A stretch of 6,285 bases of DNA from Balneolaceae bacterium (GTDB taxonomy: Bacteria > Bacteroidota > Rhodothermia > Balneolales > Balneolaceae). Positions 1 through 6,285 of the stretch are shown here, piece after piece; position 1 is the first letter of the stretch; each line of letters opens with the position of its first letter. Under the pieces are notes generated by a model that had not been told where the DNA came from, did not search any database, and saw only the letters and a program-made list of their open reading frames with translations. A program made the position numbers and the translations under genes. The DNA is taken from assembly GCA_007129085.1 (NCBI GenBank), contig SKWF01000298.1, positions 1 through 6,285 on the forward strand. The letters run 5' to 3'.

Positions 1-89
1 GAACTGTAAGGTAAATTCAAATAAAATTGATTGAAAACATCATTCTAAAAAGTTCTTAAAAGGTTCGCTGCTTTCATTATTTTGCGGCG

Positions 90-1316
90 ATGAAAAAATA
101 TGTTGCTTACACAACACTTCTATTACTTACATTAATTTATCTCAACAGCTTTTTTGTACGGCAAATTGTGGCCGTATTAGGGGTTGAAATCCGAGATTTT
201 TTTGAACTCAGTAATCTGCAGGTGGGATTGCTGTATGGCACTGCATTTTCATTTATTTATGCGCTGGCGGGAATTCCGATGGGACGTCTTGCGGATCGAT
301 ATTCCAGGAAATGGATGATCTGTATTGGGTTATTGATCTGGACGATCATGACGTTTCTCAGTGGATTTGCAACCTCTTTCATTTTCTTGATTGTTGCCCG
401 GTTTTTTGTAGGAATCAGCCAGGCGATGCTCAGTCCTGCGGTATACTCTTATCTTGCCGATACTTTTTCTCCTGAAAAACGCGCTACTGTATTTTCATTT
501 TACGCGAGCGGAATATTTCTGGGTGTTGGTTTATCCTTTTTGATTGGAGGTAACGTAGCCATGCAGTACGATTGGCAAACAGCACTCATTGCCGTGAGTA
601 TTCCGGGACTGTTACTTTTCGTTGTGGCAGTTTGGTTTCTACGTGAACCAGATAGAAAAGTCAGAACTGAACCGAAAATCGAGGAGAATATTTTTGCGGA
701 AATGAAACTGATTCTCCAGAAAAAAACGGTGCGATATCATTTGATAGGGTTTTCATTTTTAGCTTGTACAGGGTACACCGTTTTAGCTTTTGCAGGCACA
801 ATTTTCAATGATGTTTTTCAACAGCCGGAATTAACACCCCTGTATGGCTGGTTTATTATGGGAGTTGGGGGGACTGTAATTCTATCAGGTAGAGTTGCAG
901 ACTATATTGGGAAAAATAATCCCGCAAGAAGGTTCTGGCTGGGAATATTTGCTGCACTGGCCGGGTTGCCATTTTATGCATTCGGGCTTTTTTCAGGCAG
1001 TGCACAAATTGCGTTTATCTGCATGGGAGTTGGTGTACTGTTTTCATCATCGTATAATGGGGTTGCCGCAGCACTAATTCAATATTTTGTTACCAACAAA
1101 CAGCGGGCCCTTGCGGGGGGTATTTATCTATTTGTGATTAGTATTGCCGGGTTTGGCTTCGGCCCACCGGTTACGGGCTGGCTGATGGACACACTTTTTA
1201 CAGGGCAATATGCGGCATCAGCTGCGGTGTTTTTCGTAATGTCGATCTGCAGTATTGGAGCTACAGGGTCATTTATCATGGCGATGAAGCATTACAACAA
1301 AGACGCCCTTGAATAG
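90..1316 (+). CDS. MFS transporter, Spinster-like, substrate unknown
   Basis: This is a 408-residue inner-membrane secondary transporter with about twelve hydrophobic helices (roughly 5-30, 45-65, 75-95, 97-125, 135-155, 163-184, 215-238, 250-270, 283-303, 306-332, 338-366, 375-398) and a charged central loop at about 185-213. The loop 2-3 signature GRLADRYSRK (65-74) is the classic MFS motif A, with a weaker counterpart GRVADYIGK at 267-275. The RQI of helix 1 and the LSPAVYSYLAD stretch after helix 4 resemble Spinster-like bacterial MFS proteins. Against the family pattern as I remember it, the helix 1 Asp before RQ is Val23 and the helix 4 Glu is Gln111. The length is normal for the family. 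The ATG at 90 has no Shine-Dalgarno sequence, but an in-frame stop at 57-59 excludes a much longer N-terminus. The substrate cannot be read from sequence. MFS membership is near certain; the subfamily is likely. Confidence 0.93.
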   Translation: MKKYVAYTTLLLLTLIYLNSFFVRQIVAVLGVEIRDFFELSNLQVGLLYGTAFSFIYALAGIPMGRLADRYSRKWMICIGLLIWTIMTFLSGFATSFIFLIVARFFVGISQAMLSPAVYSYLADTFSPEKRATVFSFYASGIFLGVGLSFLIGGNVAMQYDWQTALIAVSIPGLLLFVVAVWFLREPDRKVRTEPKIEENIFAEMKLILQKKTVRYHLIGFSFLACTGYTVLAFAGTIFNDVFQQPELTPLYGWFIMGVGGTVILSGRVADYIGKNNPARRFWLGIFAALAGLPFYAFGLFSGSAQIAFICMGVGVLFSSSYNGVAAALIQYFVTNKQRALAGGIYLFVISIAGFGFGPPVTGWLMDTLFTGQYAASAAVFFVMSICSIGATGSFIMAMKHYNKDALE

Positions 1317-1324
1317 ATCACTAC

Positions 1325-1341
1325 AGGTTATTAACCTTTTT
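1325..1341 (+). terminator. Weak hairpin plus T-run between the transporter and DUF368 genes
   Basis: AGGTT (1325-1329) and AACCT (1333-1337) can pair around a 3-base loop, and the run of T continues to 1341. It lies just after the transporter stop, as a short intrinsic terminator would. The stem is only 5 bp with two G-C pairs, so it may be leaky or irrelevant. The 13-base near-palindrome could also be a protein-binding site. Confidence 0.3.
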
Positions 1342-1366
1342 CAAATTTATAATAAGAAGCAGACGA

Positions 1367-2494
1367 TTGGATAATCAGCAACAAAACGAACGAAACAATC
1401 GGGATGAAACAACCTGGAAAGAGTCTCCATACCTGATTATAAAAGGGTTTTTGATGGGGTCGGCAGATATTGTGCCGGGGGTGAGTGGTGGCACAATGGC
1501 GTTGATCACAGGCATTTATCAGCGTTTGATAAATGCTATTAAAAGTGTGGATTCCACTGTAATTGAAAATGCCCTGAAATTCAGGCTGAAAGAGGTATTG
1601 GAGCTTTTTCACTGGAAGTTTTTTGTTCTACTGTTTACAGGACTTGGTGGCGCCGTTCTCTTTTTTACAAAAGTTGTGCCACTGCAAATCTACATGTTTA
1701 CCCATACCGAAATTGTGTATGGCCTGTTTTTTGGACTGATATTGGGATCCATCTTCTTATTGATTGTTGAAGTTAGCCCGGATAAACGGGGGTGGAAAAA
1801 TGCTTTGCCGATTATTGCCGGCTCAATTATTGGTTTTTGGATTGTAACACTTGTTCCGGCCGATACCCCCGAAACGTTTTGGTATGTATTTGTAAGCGGT
1901 GCAATTTCAATTTGTGCAATGATTCTGCCGGGAATTTCGGGCTCCTACATTTTACTCATACTGAGAAAGTATGATTACATACTTACAGAGTTGGGTAATC
2001 TGGCTTCATCAAACATGATGGATGCGATTGTAAACCTGACTCCTTTTTTCCTAGGGGCAATTCTTGGGTTGGCCCTTTTTGCACGGATTCTTTCATGGCT
2101 GCTGAAACATTTTCATGCCGCTACAATACTTGTTCTTGTAGGATTTTTAATCGGTTCACTATACGTAATATGGCCGTTCCAGGAGAGAGAGTATTACGAG
2201 AGTGTACGTGCAGTTGAGGTACTACCGTACAGCGACCCGATTGTGCAGGAGCTGTTGCTGCGGGAAGAAGATCCGGAGCTGCCCCGCTATCAAAGAATTC
2301 GTACAATTACAGAAGATTCTTCAGAACCTGGAGCAAGAGTAGCAGAAGTTGAAACGGTATCCATTCAGCTATTAAATTCGGAACCGTTTATTCCCGATTT
2401 TGATAGTGATGAAGTAAATGTAGGTGGCGGATTTACAGGCGGAATAATTGGGCTTTTGATGATCTGGTTTATCTCCTATTTGAGACAAACGTAG
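1367..2494 (+). CDS. popT: DUF368 membrane protein, probable undecaprenyl-phosphate translocase (PopT family)
   Basis: This is a 375-residue polytopic membrane protein of the DUF368 family. Members (PopT) have been shown to return the lipid carrier undecaprenyl phosphate across the cytoplasmic membrane for reuse in peptidoglycan and other envelope polymers. The family signature ADIVPGVSGGT is at 33-43, and a second related motif, ILPGISGS, is at 186-193, consistent with two inverted structural repeats. The start is TTG at 1367: no in-frame ATG occurs before the signature except Met30, which would cut off the first conserved helix (about 21-35). No clear Shine-Dalgarno sequence precedes it. 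A hydrophilic, acidic segment of about 80 residues (272-350) separates the last two helices (about 251-270 and 352-371). It makes the protein longer than the roughly 300 residues I expect for the family. Family assignment is firm; the exact lipid substrate is inferred from the family. Confidence 0.92.
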   Translation: MDNQQQNERNNRDETTWKESPYLIIKGFLMGSADIVPGVSGGTMALITGIYQRLINAIKSVDSTVIENALKFRLKEVLELFHWKFFVLLFTGLGGAVLFFTKVVPLQIYMFTHTEIVYGLFFGLILGSIFLLIVEVSPDKRGWKNALPIIAGSIIGFWIVTLVPADTPETFWYVFVSGAISICAMILPGISGSYILLILRKYDYILTELGNLASSNMMDAIVNLTPFFLGAILGLALFARILSWLLKHFHAATILVLVGFLIGSLYVIWPFQEREYYESVRAVEVLPYSDPIVQELLLREEDPELPRYQRIRTITEDSSEPGARVAEVETVSIQLLNSEPFIPDFDSDEVNVGGGFTGGIIGLLMIWFISYLRQT

Positions 2495-2522
2495 AGCTTC
2501 AGAAACCACTGAAAATCATCTG

Positions 2523-2553
2523 TTTACACAATAGTTTCATAATTAATTACTAT
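2523..2553 (+). promoter_or_regulatory. Possible promoter upstream of the universal stress gene
   Basis: The spacer after the DUF368 gene is very AT-rich. It holds TTTACA (2523-2528) and, 19 bases on, TACTAT (2548-2553), a poor match to a housekeeping -35/-10 pair with a long gap. I see no good Bacteroidota-type TAnnTTTG box. The location suits a separate promoter for the downstream gene, but the boxes themselves are weak. Confidence 0.22.
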
Positions 2554-2583
2554 TTTAAATTAAATAAAGATCAACCTACAGAA

Positions 2584-2591
2584 GGGAGGAG
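2584..2591 (+). promoter_or_regulatory. Strong ribosome binding site of the universal stress gene
   Basis: GGGAGGAG lies two bases before the ATG at 2594, with its GGAGG core about 4 bases upstream of the start. It is by far the best Shine-Dalgarno match in the window. It fixes the start and suggests efficient translation, unlike the transporter, DUF368 and first protease genes, which have none. Confidence 0.7.
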
Positions 2592-2593
2592 TT

Positions 2594-3592
2594 ATGATTC
2601 GATTTAATAAAATTTTAGTACCGACTGATTTTTCAAAAGGGGCAGAAGGTGCTTATGCAGCGGCACAAAAAATTGCAAATGTTTTCGGCGGGAAAATTGA
2701 CTTCATTCACGTAGTGCCAACCATCAAATATTTAAACGAGAGCATTAAAAAGCTGGGTGGTCCGCTGGATATGAATGAGGACATATATCCGAAAATTGTG
2801 GAAGAGTCCGAGCATCAGCTGGATAAGTTGATGGATCAATATTTGAAAGAAGAGAATAGAGGTGAGCACAAGGTCATCATAGACCGCAAACCATCCGAAA
2901 CAATCAGTAAATATGCATCTAAGCATGATTACGACCTTATTGTGATGGGAGCAAAAGGAAAGCATGAATCGAGCATGATGCGCGGTAGTACAACCGAAAA
3001 AGTGATTCGGAAATCAAAAGTACCTGTATTTTCAATAGAGGGACGGCTTGACGAGAATAAAATTAAAAATATTGTTATGCCCACCGATTCCTCCTCTTTA
3101 TCTTTTACGGCATTCCCGATGGCAGTTGCACTCGCCGATACCTTTAAGGCTGATTTGACGCTTCTACATGTTATGGAACTGTATGGAAGTAGTGCAGCTA
3201 TTGTGGCTCCGAAACCCAATAAGGGAGAGCTGGTAGCTATTTATGAAGCGATAATTGAGCGGATTAATAACTTCCTCAGTGATCAGGGAATCGACTCCAT
3301 ACACATTCAAAAATCGGGTGTGGTGTATGAAGATGAAGTAACCATCACAGAAAACGATTCCAGCAGATCTATTGCTTTGCATACAAAAGTAGTGAAAGGC
3401 GTATCAGCCCATTACGAAATTGAGAGCTACGCATCTGAGTCTGCTGATCTCTTGATTATGGCTACACATGGACATAGTGGATTTGCTCACCTTATTTTGG
3501 GATCCACAGCCGAAAAAGTAGCCCAGTATGTTAACAAGCCGGTAATTACTGTGCGGCCGGATAAGAAACTCTTCGAATCACAAAAGAACTAA
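2594..3592 (+). CDS. Tandem two-domain universal stress protein (UspA family)
   Basis: This is a 332-residue soluble cytoplasmic protein made of two Usp domains, about 1-148 and 156-322. Each begins with a beta strand ending in an adenine-site Asp (ILVPTD, D12; IVMPTD, D165) and ends with the nucleotide-loop region. In domain 2 that loop is ATHG-(9 residues)-GS (290-304), close to the ATP-binding consensus G-x2-G-x9-G-[ST]. In domain 1 it is GAKG-(8 residues)-GS (119-132), one residue short. Domain 2 also carries an apparent insert of about 25 residues at 234-260 before its fourth strand. Tandem Usp proteins generally bind ATP or AMP and modulate survival under starvation, energy or oxidative stress; the specific trigger here is unknown. 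It has its own strong ribosome binding site, follows an AT-rich spacer and is followed by a terminator, so it may be transcribed alone. The fold assignment is secure. Confidence 0.93.
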   Translation: MIRFNKILVPTDFSKGAEGAYAAAQKIANVFGGKIDFIHVVPTIKYLNESIKKLGGPLDMNEDIYPKIVEESEHQLDKLMDQYLKEENRGEHKVIIDRKPSETISKYASKHDYDLIVMGAKGKHESSMMRGSTTEKVIRKSKVPVFSIEGRLDENKIKNIVMPTDSSSLSFTAFPMAVALADTFKADLTLLHVMELYGSSAAIVAPKPNKGELVAIYEAIIERINNFLSDQGIDSIHIQKSGVVYEDEVTITENDSSRSIALHTKVVKGVSAHYEIESYASESADLLIMATHGHSGFAHLILGSTAEKVAQYVNKPVITVRPDKKLFESQKN

Positions 3593-3602
3593 CCCATTAA
3601 TT

Positions 3603-3640
3603 CGGAGTTTAGCGTCAAAGGCTAGACTCCGTTTTCTCTC
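3603..3640 (+). terminator. Intrinsic terminator after the universal stress gene
   Basis: An 11-bp stem pairs 3603-3613 (CGGAGTTTAGC) with 3621-3631 (GCTAGACTCCG), with one T-G wobble and a 7-base loop (GTCAAAG). TTTT and then a pyrimidine-rich CTCTCTCC follow. It starts 10 bases after the stop codon at 3590-3592. This is a textbook rho-independent terminator and separates the upstream genes from the protease pair. Confidence 0.88.
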
Positions 3641-3807
3641 TCCTGATATTAATATTTATTCACTTTTTTGCATCTGTCGAGATGATTGGTCACATTCATA
3701 AAAATTTTCAAGTGAAGAGAGCTTCATCGTGAAGTTTATTTGAATCTTTTTATTCAAATCTCCGTAGGCGGAGACGTCTAAAAACAATAAACCAAATCAT
3801 CAAACAT
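3641..3807 (+). promoter_or_regulatory. Structured leader upstream of the M16 protease pair
   Basis: This non-coding stretch must contain the promoter and 5' leader of the protease genes, because a terminator precedes it. It holds several inverted repeats. CTTCA (3722-3726) can pair either with TGAAG at 3713-3717 or with TGAAG at 3730-3734. ATTTGAAT (3738-3745) pairs perfectly with ATTCAAAT (3752-3759) around a 6-base loop. TCTCCG (3759-3764) pairs with CGGAGA (3769-3774) around TAGG. AGACGTCT (3772-3779) is a perfect palindrome overlapping that stem. The last bases before the start are A-rich with no Shine-Dalgarno sequence. I could not pick a convincing -35/-10 pair. It does not match a riboswitch class I know. 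Confidence 0.45.
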
Positions 3808-5328
3808 ATGCTAACAATTAAACAAACAGCTTTTGGGCTGATTTGTGCAGCTTTGTTATTGCTGCCCACATTTCTTACCGCTCAAAATCTGGAATCGTTC
3901 GAAGAGAATGTAACCGAGTTTACGCTCGATAATGGTCTGCACTTTATAGTAGTAGAGAGAAGTGTTGCACCAACCGCCCACTTTTTTACACTGGTAGATG
4001 TTGGTTCGGCAAATGAACCTGTTGGTAATACCGGAATTGCCCATATTTACGAACACATGGTATTTAAGGGGAGCCAAACAATTGGTACTACCAATTACGA
4101 AGAGGAGAAGAAATACATCGACCAAATGGATGATGCCTACAGGGCATGGCTGGATGAACGGAATAAATTTGAACCGGATGAGGAAAAACTCGACCGCTTA
4201 TGGGAGGAGTTCGAGGAACTTCAAGAGAAAGCTGGTGAGTTTGTAGTAAATAATGAGTTTACCCAAATTATTGAGCGGGAAGGAGCTACGGGTGTAAACG
4301 CATTCGCTTCGAACGATGCGACCGGATACTTTTACAGTCTGCCACAAAACAAAGCTGAACTCTGGTTTATGCTCGAAGCCGATCGGTTTATGAACCCGGT
4401 AATGCGCGAGTTTTATGTAGAGAAAGAGGTGATTTACGAAGAGCGCCGTCAACGTACGGACTCAAACCCATTTGGACGATTGATTGAAGAATTTACCTCA
4501 ACGGCATTTTCTGCACATCCTTACAAGAATCCGGTTGTGGGTTGGCCATCAGATATTAGGAATACCTCCATACAGGATACGTGGGATTATTACGAGAAAT
4601 TTTATGCCCCATCGAGTTTTACCATTGCCATTGTTGGTGATGTGGATGCGGATGAAATGAAACGGCTTGCCGATAAATATTTTGGTCCAATGCCGAAAGG
4701 AGATCCGGCTCCTGAACTTTTGACCGAAGAGCCTGAGCAGCGTGGAGAACGACGTTTTACAATCGAAGAGCAGTCGCAGCCGATCTATTTGGAGGGATAT
4801 CATACCGTAAGCAGTCAGCACCCTGACTACCAGGCGCTGAATTTACTGAGCGGTATTTTAACCAACGGACGTACGTCACGCCTCTACAGAAAGATGGTGG
4901 TGGAAGATCAAACCGCACTTCAGGTTGGCGCAAATAATGGATTCCCGAGCAGCAAATATCCCGGGATGTTTATCACATTTGTGGTGCCAAACCAAGGGGT
5001 AGATATGGATGAGGTTGAGGAAACCTTGCGGACAGAATTTCAGAAAATTATCGATGAGGGAGTTACTCAAGAAGAGCTCGATAGAGTACGGACGAATTCA
5101 CGTGCAAGCCTGGTTCGACGGTTAACATCAAACTCCGGAATTGCACAAACCATGGCATTTGCACATGTAAATGGTGGGAGCTGGCAAACGGCATTTACCG
5201 ATTTGGAGAGATTGAACGACGTTACCGTGGAAGATATTCAACGCGTGGCCGAAAAATATATCAGAAAACAGACCCGCACAGTCGGCAAGATTGAAAACGT
5301 GCAGGGCCAAGAGATGTCGGCCAATTAA
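3808..5328 (+). CDS. Secreted M16 zinc metalloprotease, catalytic subunit
   Basis: This is a 506-residue pitrilysin/insulinase-family (M16) protease exported across the inner membrane. Residues 1-25 form a signal peptide with likely cleavage after LTA (before Gln26), so the mature enzyme is probably periplasmic. The inverted zinc motif HIYEH is at 79-83: His79 and His83 are zinc ligands and Glu82 is the catalytic base. Glu212 in EKEVIYEE (205-212) fits the third ligand, with Glu205 seven residues before it as in pitrilysin. An acidic, helix-forming segment at about 95-150 lengthens the usual motif spacing; I recall similar inserts in M16 proteins of other environmental bacteria. The second, inactive half-domain (about 255-490) includes GRTSRLYRKM at 354-363. 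The ATG at 3808 directly precedes the signal peptide. The next gene, 15 bases on, is a homologue without the zinc site, so the two probably form a heterodimer. The substrate is unknown but is expected to be peptides or unfolded envelope proteins. Confidence 0.94.
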   Translation: MLTIKQTAFGLICAALLLLPTFLTAQNLESFEENVTEFTLDNGLHFIVVERSVAPTAHFFTLVDVGSANEPVGNTGIAHIYEHMVFKGSQTIGTTNYEEEKKYIDQMDDAYRAWLDERNKFEPDEEKLDRLWEEFEELQEKAGEFVVNNEFTQIIEREGATGVNAFASNDATGYFYSLPQNKAELWFMLEADRFMNPVMREFYVEKEVIYEERRQRTDSNPFGRLIEEFTSTAFSAHPYKNPVVGWPSDIRNTSIQDTWDYYEKFYAPSSFTIAIVGDVDADEMKRLADKYFGPMPKGDPAPELLTEEPEQRGERRFTIEEQSQPIYLEGYHTVSSQHPDYQALNLLSGILTNGRTSRLYRKMVVEDQTALQVGANNGFPSSKYPGMFITFVVPNQGVDMDEVEETLRTEFQKIIDEGVTQEELDRVRTNSRASLVRRLTSNSGIAQTMAFAHVNGGSWQTAFTDLERLNDVTVEDIQRVAEKYIRKQTRTVGKIENVQGQEMSAN

Positions 5329-5330
5329 AC

Positions 5331-5334
5331 AGGA
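5331..5334 (+). promoter_or_regulatory. Ribosome binding site of the second M16 gene
   Basis: AGGA sits 9 bases before the ATG at 5344, in the 15-base gap after the upstream protease gene. The spacing favours 5344 over the in-frame ATG at 5359, although either start would leave a usable lipoprotein signal. Confidence 0.5.
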
Positions 5335-5343
5335 ATATCTAAA

Positions 5344-6285
5344 ATGAACTCCAGAACTATGAAAGCTTTATCTATACTATTTTTAGCACTGATTTTTATG
5401 GTATCCTGTGCAACTCAGGAGCAGACAGTAACAGAATCACAACCGGTGGACGTTGACGGGCTCGAATATCCCGAATTGAACCCGTATCAAATTCCGGAAA
5501 TTGAAACCTTTGAGCTGGATAACGGCATCAAATTTTATCTGGTTGAAGATGACGAAGTACCGCTTATCAACTTGAATATGATTGTGCGTGCGGGCTCGTT
5601 TATGGAACCGGCTGAAAAAGTTGGTTTGGCGTCCATCACAGCAAACGTAATTCGTAATGGTGGTTCGGAAGCGTACCCCGAAGAGGAGCTGAATCAGCTG
5701 CTTGAAGATCGTGCTGCCCAGCTCGAGTTTGGTATGGGAACGACAAGTGGATCAGGTTCGCTTAACGCATTGAAAGAGGATTTTATTGATCTGCTTCCGG
5801 TTCTTGTTGATGTAATGACAGATCCAAAACTACCACAAGAAAAAATTGATCTGGCCATTCGCCAACAACGTTCCGGTATTTCAAGGCGGAATGATGACGC
5901 CCAGCAGGTCGGATTCAGAGAGTTTAGTAAGCTGATTTATGGAGAAGATTCTCCGCAGGCACGTGTAACTGAATATTACACGCTGGATGAAATCACCCGT
6001 GACGATCTTGTGGAATTTCACGCAAACGCCTATAAAGGTCAAAATCTTATGATTGGCTTGGTGGGTGATTTTGACATCGAAGAGATCAAACCGATACTTG
6101 AAGAGGTATTTTCAAAAGTGCCGGCAGGCGAGAAAAATGAACTCGATTTCCCTGATGTAGATTACGATTTCGATTCCTCTATCCACTTTGTGGATAAGCG
6201 CGATGTGAACCAATCGGTTGTTTTGATGGGACACATCGGTGGGATGAGAGATAACCCGGATTATGCAGCTCTTCAGGCGATGAAC
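5344..6285 (+). CDS. M16-family lipoprotein lacking the zinc site, non-catalytic partner (partial, runs off the window)
   Basis: The first 314 codons are present and the frame is open at the window edge, so the C-terminal half is missing. The N-terminus is a lipoprotein signal: a basic start, a hydrophobic stretch at 8-20, and MVSC with Cys22 as the lipidated residue (Met at -3 is less usual than Leu). A linker follows, then an M16 N-terminal domain from about 52 (FELDNGIKFYLVEDD at 56-70) to about 260, including IGLVGDFD (237-244). Where the catalytic homologue has HxxEH, this protein has Ser97, Ala100 and Asn101 after a conserved GLA, and the third-ligand position appears to be Arg173. It therefore should not bind zinc or cleave peptides itself. 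Paired active and inactive M16 half-proteins are known in mitochondrial processing peptidase and in a Sphingomonas periplasmic heterodimer. I infer the same here, with this subunit tethering the complex to a membrane. Co-transcription with the upstream gene is very likely. Confidence 0.92.
   Translation, partial: MNSRTMKALSILFLALIFMVSCATQEQTVTESQPVDVDGLEYPELNPYQIPEIETFELDNGIKFYLVEDDEVPLINLNMIVRAGSFMEPAEKVGLASITANVIRNGGSEAYPEEELNQLLEDRAAQLEFGMGTTSGSGSLNALKEDFIDLLPVLVDVMTDPKLPQEKIDLAIRQQRSGISRRNDDAQQVGFREFSKLIYGEDSPQARVTEYYTLDEITRDDLVEFHANAYKGQNLMIGLVGDFDIEEIKPILEEVFSKVPAGEKNELDFPDVDYDFDSSIHFVDKRDVNQSVVLMGHIGGMRDNPDYAALQAMN

Noticed and set aside
1..9. GAA CTG TAA at the left edge could be the tail of an upstream gene.
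   Set aside because: Three codons cannot distinguish a gene end from chance, so I do not call a partial CDS there.
76..84. TTATTTTG as a Bacteroidota-type -7 promoter box for the transporter.
   Set aside because: It mismatches TAnnTTTG and ends only about 5 bases before the start codon, leaving no room for a leader.
895..1077. Short + strand open frame inside the transporter gene.
   Set aside because: It overlaps a well-supported gene in another frame, has no ribosome binding site and resembles no protein I know; it is a shadow frame.
1331..1612. Antisense open frame covering the start of the DUF368 gene.
   Set aside because: Its composition (Cys/His-rich patches, no domain) fits a chance antisense frame, while the opposite strand encodes conserved DUF368 motifs.
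2498..2513. TTCAG/CTGAA inverted repeat just after the DUF368 stop as a terminator.
   Set aside because: The stem is only 5 bp with a 6-base loop and is followed by A-rich rather than T-rich sequence.
2732..3382. Overlapping antisense open frames across the universal stress gene.
   Set aside because: The + strand carries two intact Usp domains over the same bases; the antisense frames show no motif or start signal.
3660..3715. TCACTT...AAGTGA inverted repeat, a possible long-range stem.
   Set aside because: Six pairs across a 44-base gap are easily expected by chance in AT-rich DNA.
1..6285. A defence system, mobile element, CRISPR array or other novel gene cluster.
   Set aside because: Every long frame belongs to a common chromosomal family, there are no direct-repeat arrays, transposase motifs or attachment-site-like repeats, and base use looks even across genes.

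Overview
The window reads as an ordinary stretch of chromosome from a Gram-negative bacterium, all on the + strand and densely packed. Three things suggest the Bacteroidota/Rhodothermota/Balneolota group: AT-rich spacers, several starts with no Shine-Dalgarno sequence, and a pair of secreted M16 proteases with one lipoprotein partner. Balneolota-like is my best guess, made from general style only; no marker gene is present to prove it.

Layout. Bases 1-89 are non-coding. Bases 90-1316 encode a 12-helix major facilitator transporter of the Spinster-like type. Bases 1367-2494, starting with TTG, encode a DUF368 membrane protein, the family recently identified as undecaprenyl-phosphate translocases (PopT). 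After an AT-rich spacer of about 100 bases, 2594-3592 encode a tandem two-domain universal stress protein with the strongest ribosome binding site in the window. A clear intrinsic terminator at 3603-3635 closes this block. A hairpin-rich leader (about 3640-3807) then precedes a two-gene unit. Its first gene (3808-5328) is a secreted M16 zinc metalloprotease with an intact HxxEH site. Its second gene (5344 to the window edge, cut off) is a lipoprotein M16 homologue that has lost the whole zinc site.

How they fit. The last two genes are very likely the catalytic and non-catalytic halves of one envelope protease, comparable to the beta/alpha subunits of mitochondrial processing peptidase. The first three genes share a strand, but only the envelope/stress theme links them, and their co-transcription is uncertain. 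I found no CRISPR array, mobile element, tRNA, rRNA or clear novel system. The most useful second looks are the acidic insert in the DUF368 protein, the neutralised charged positions in the transporter, the protease pair and the structured leader upstream of it.
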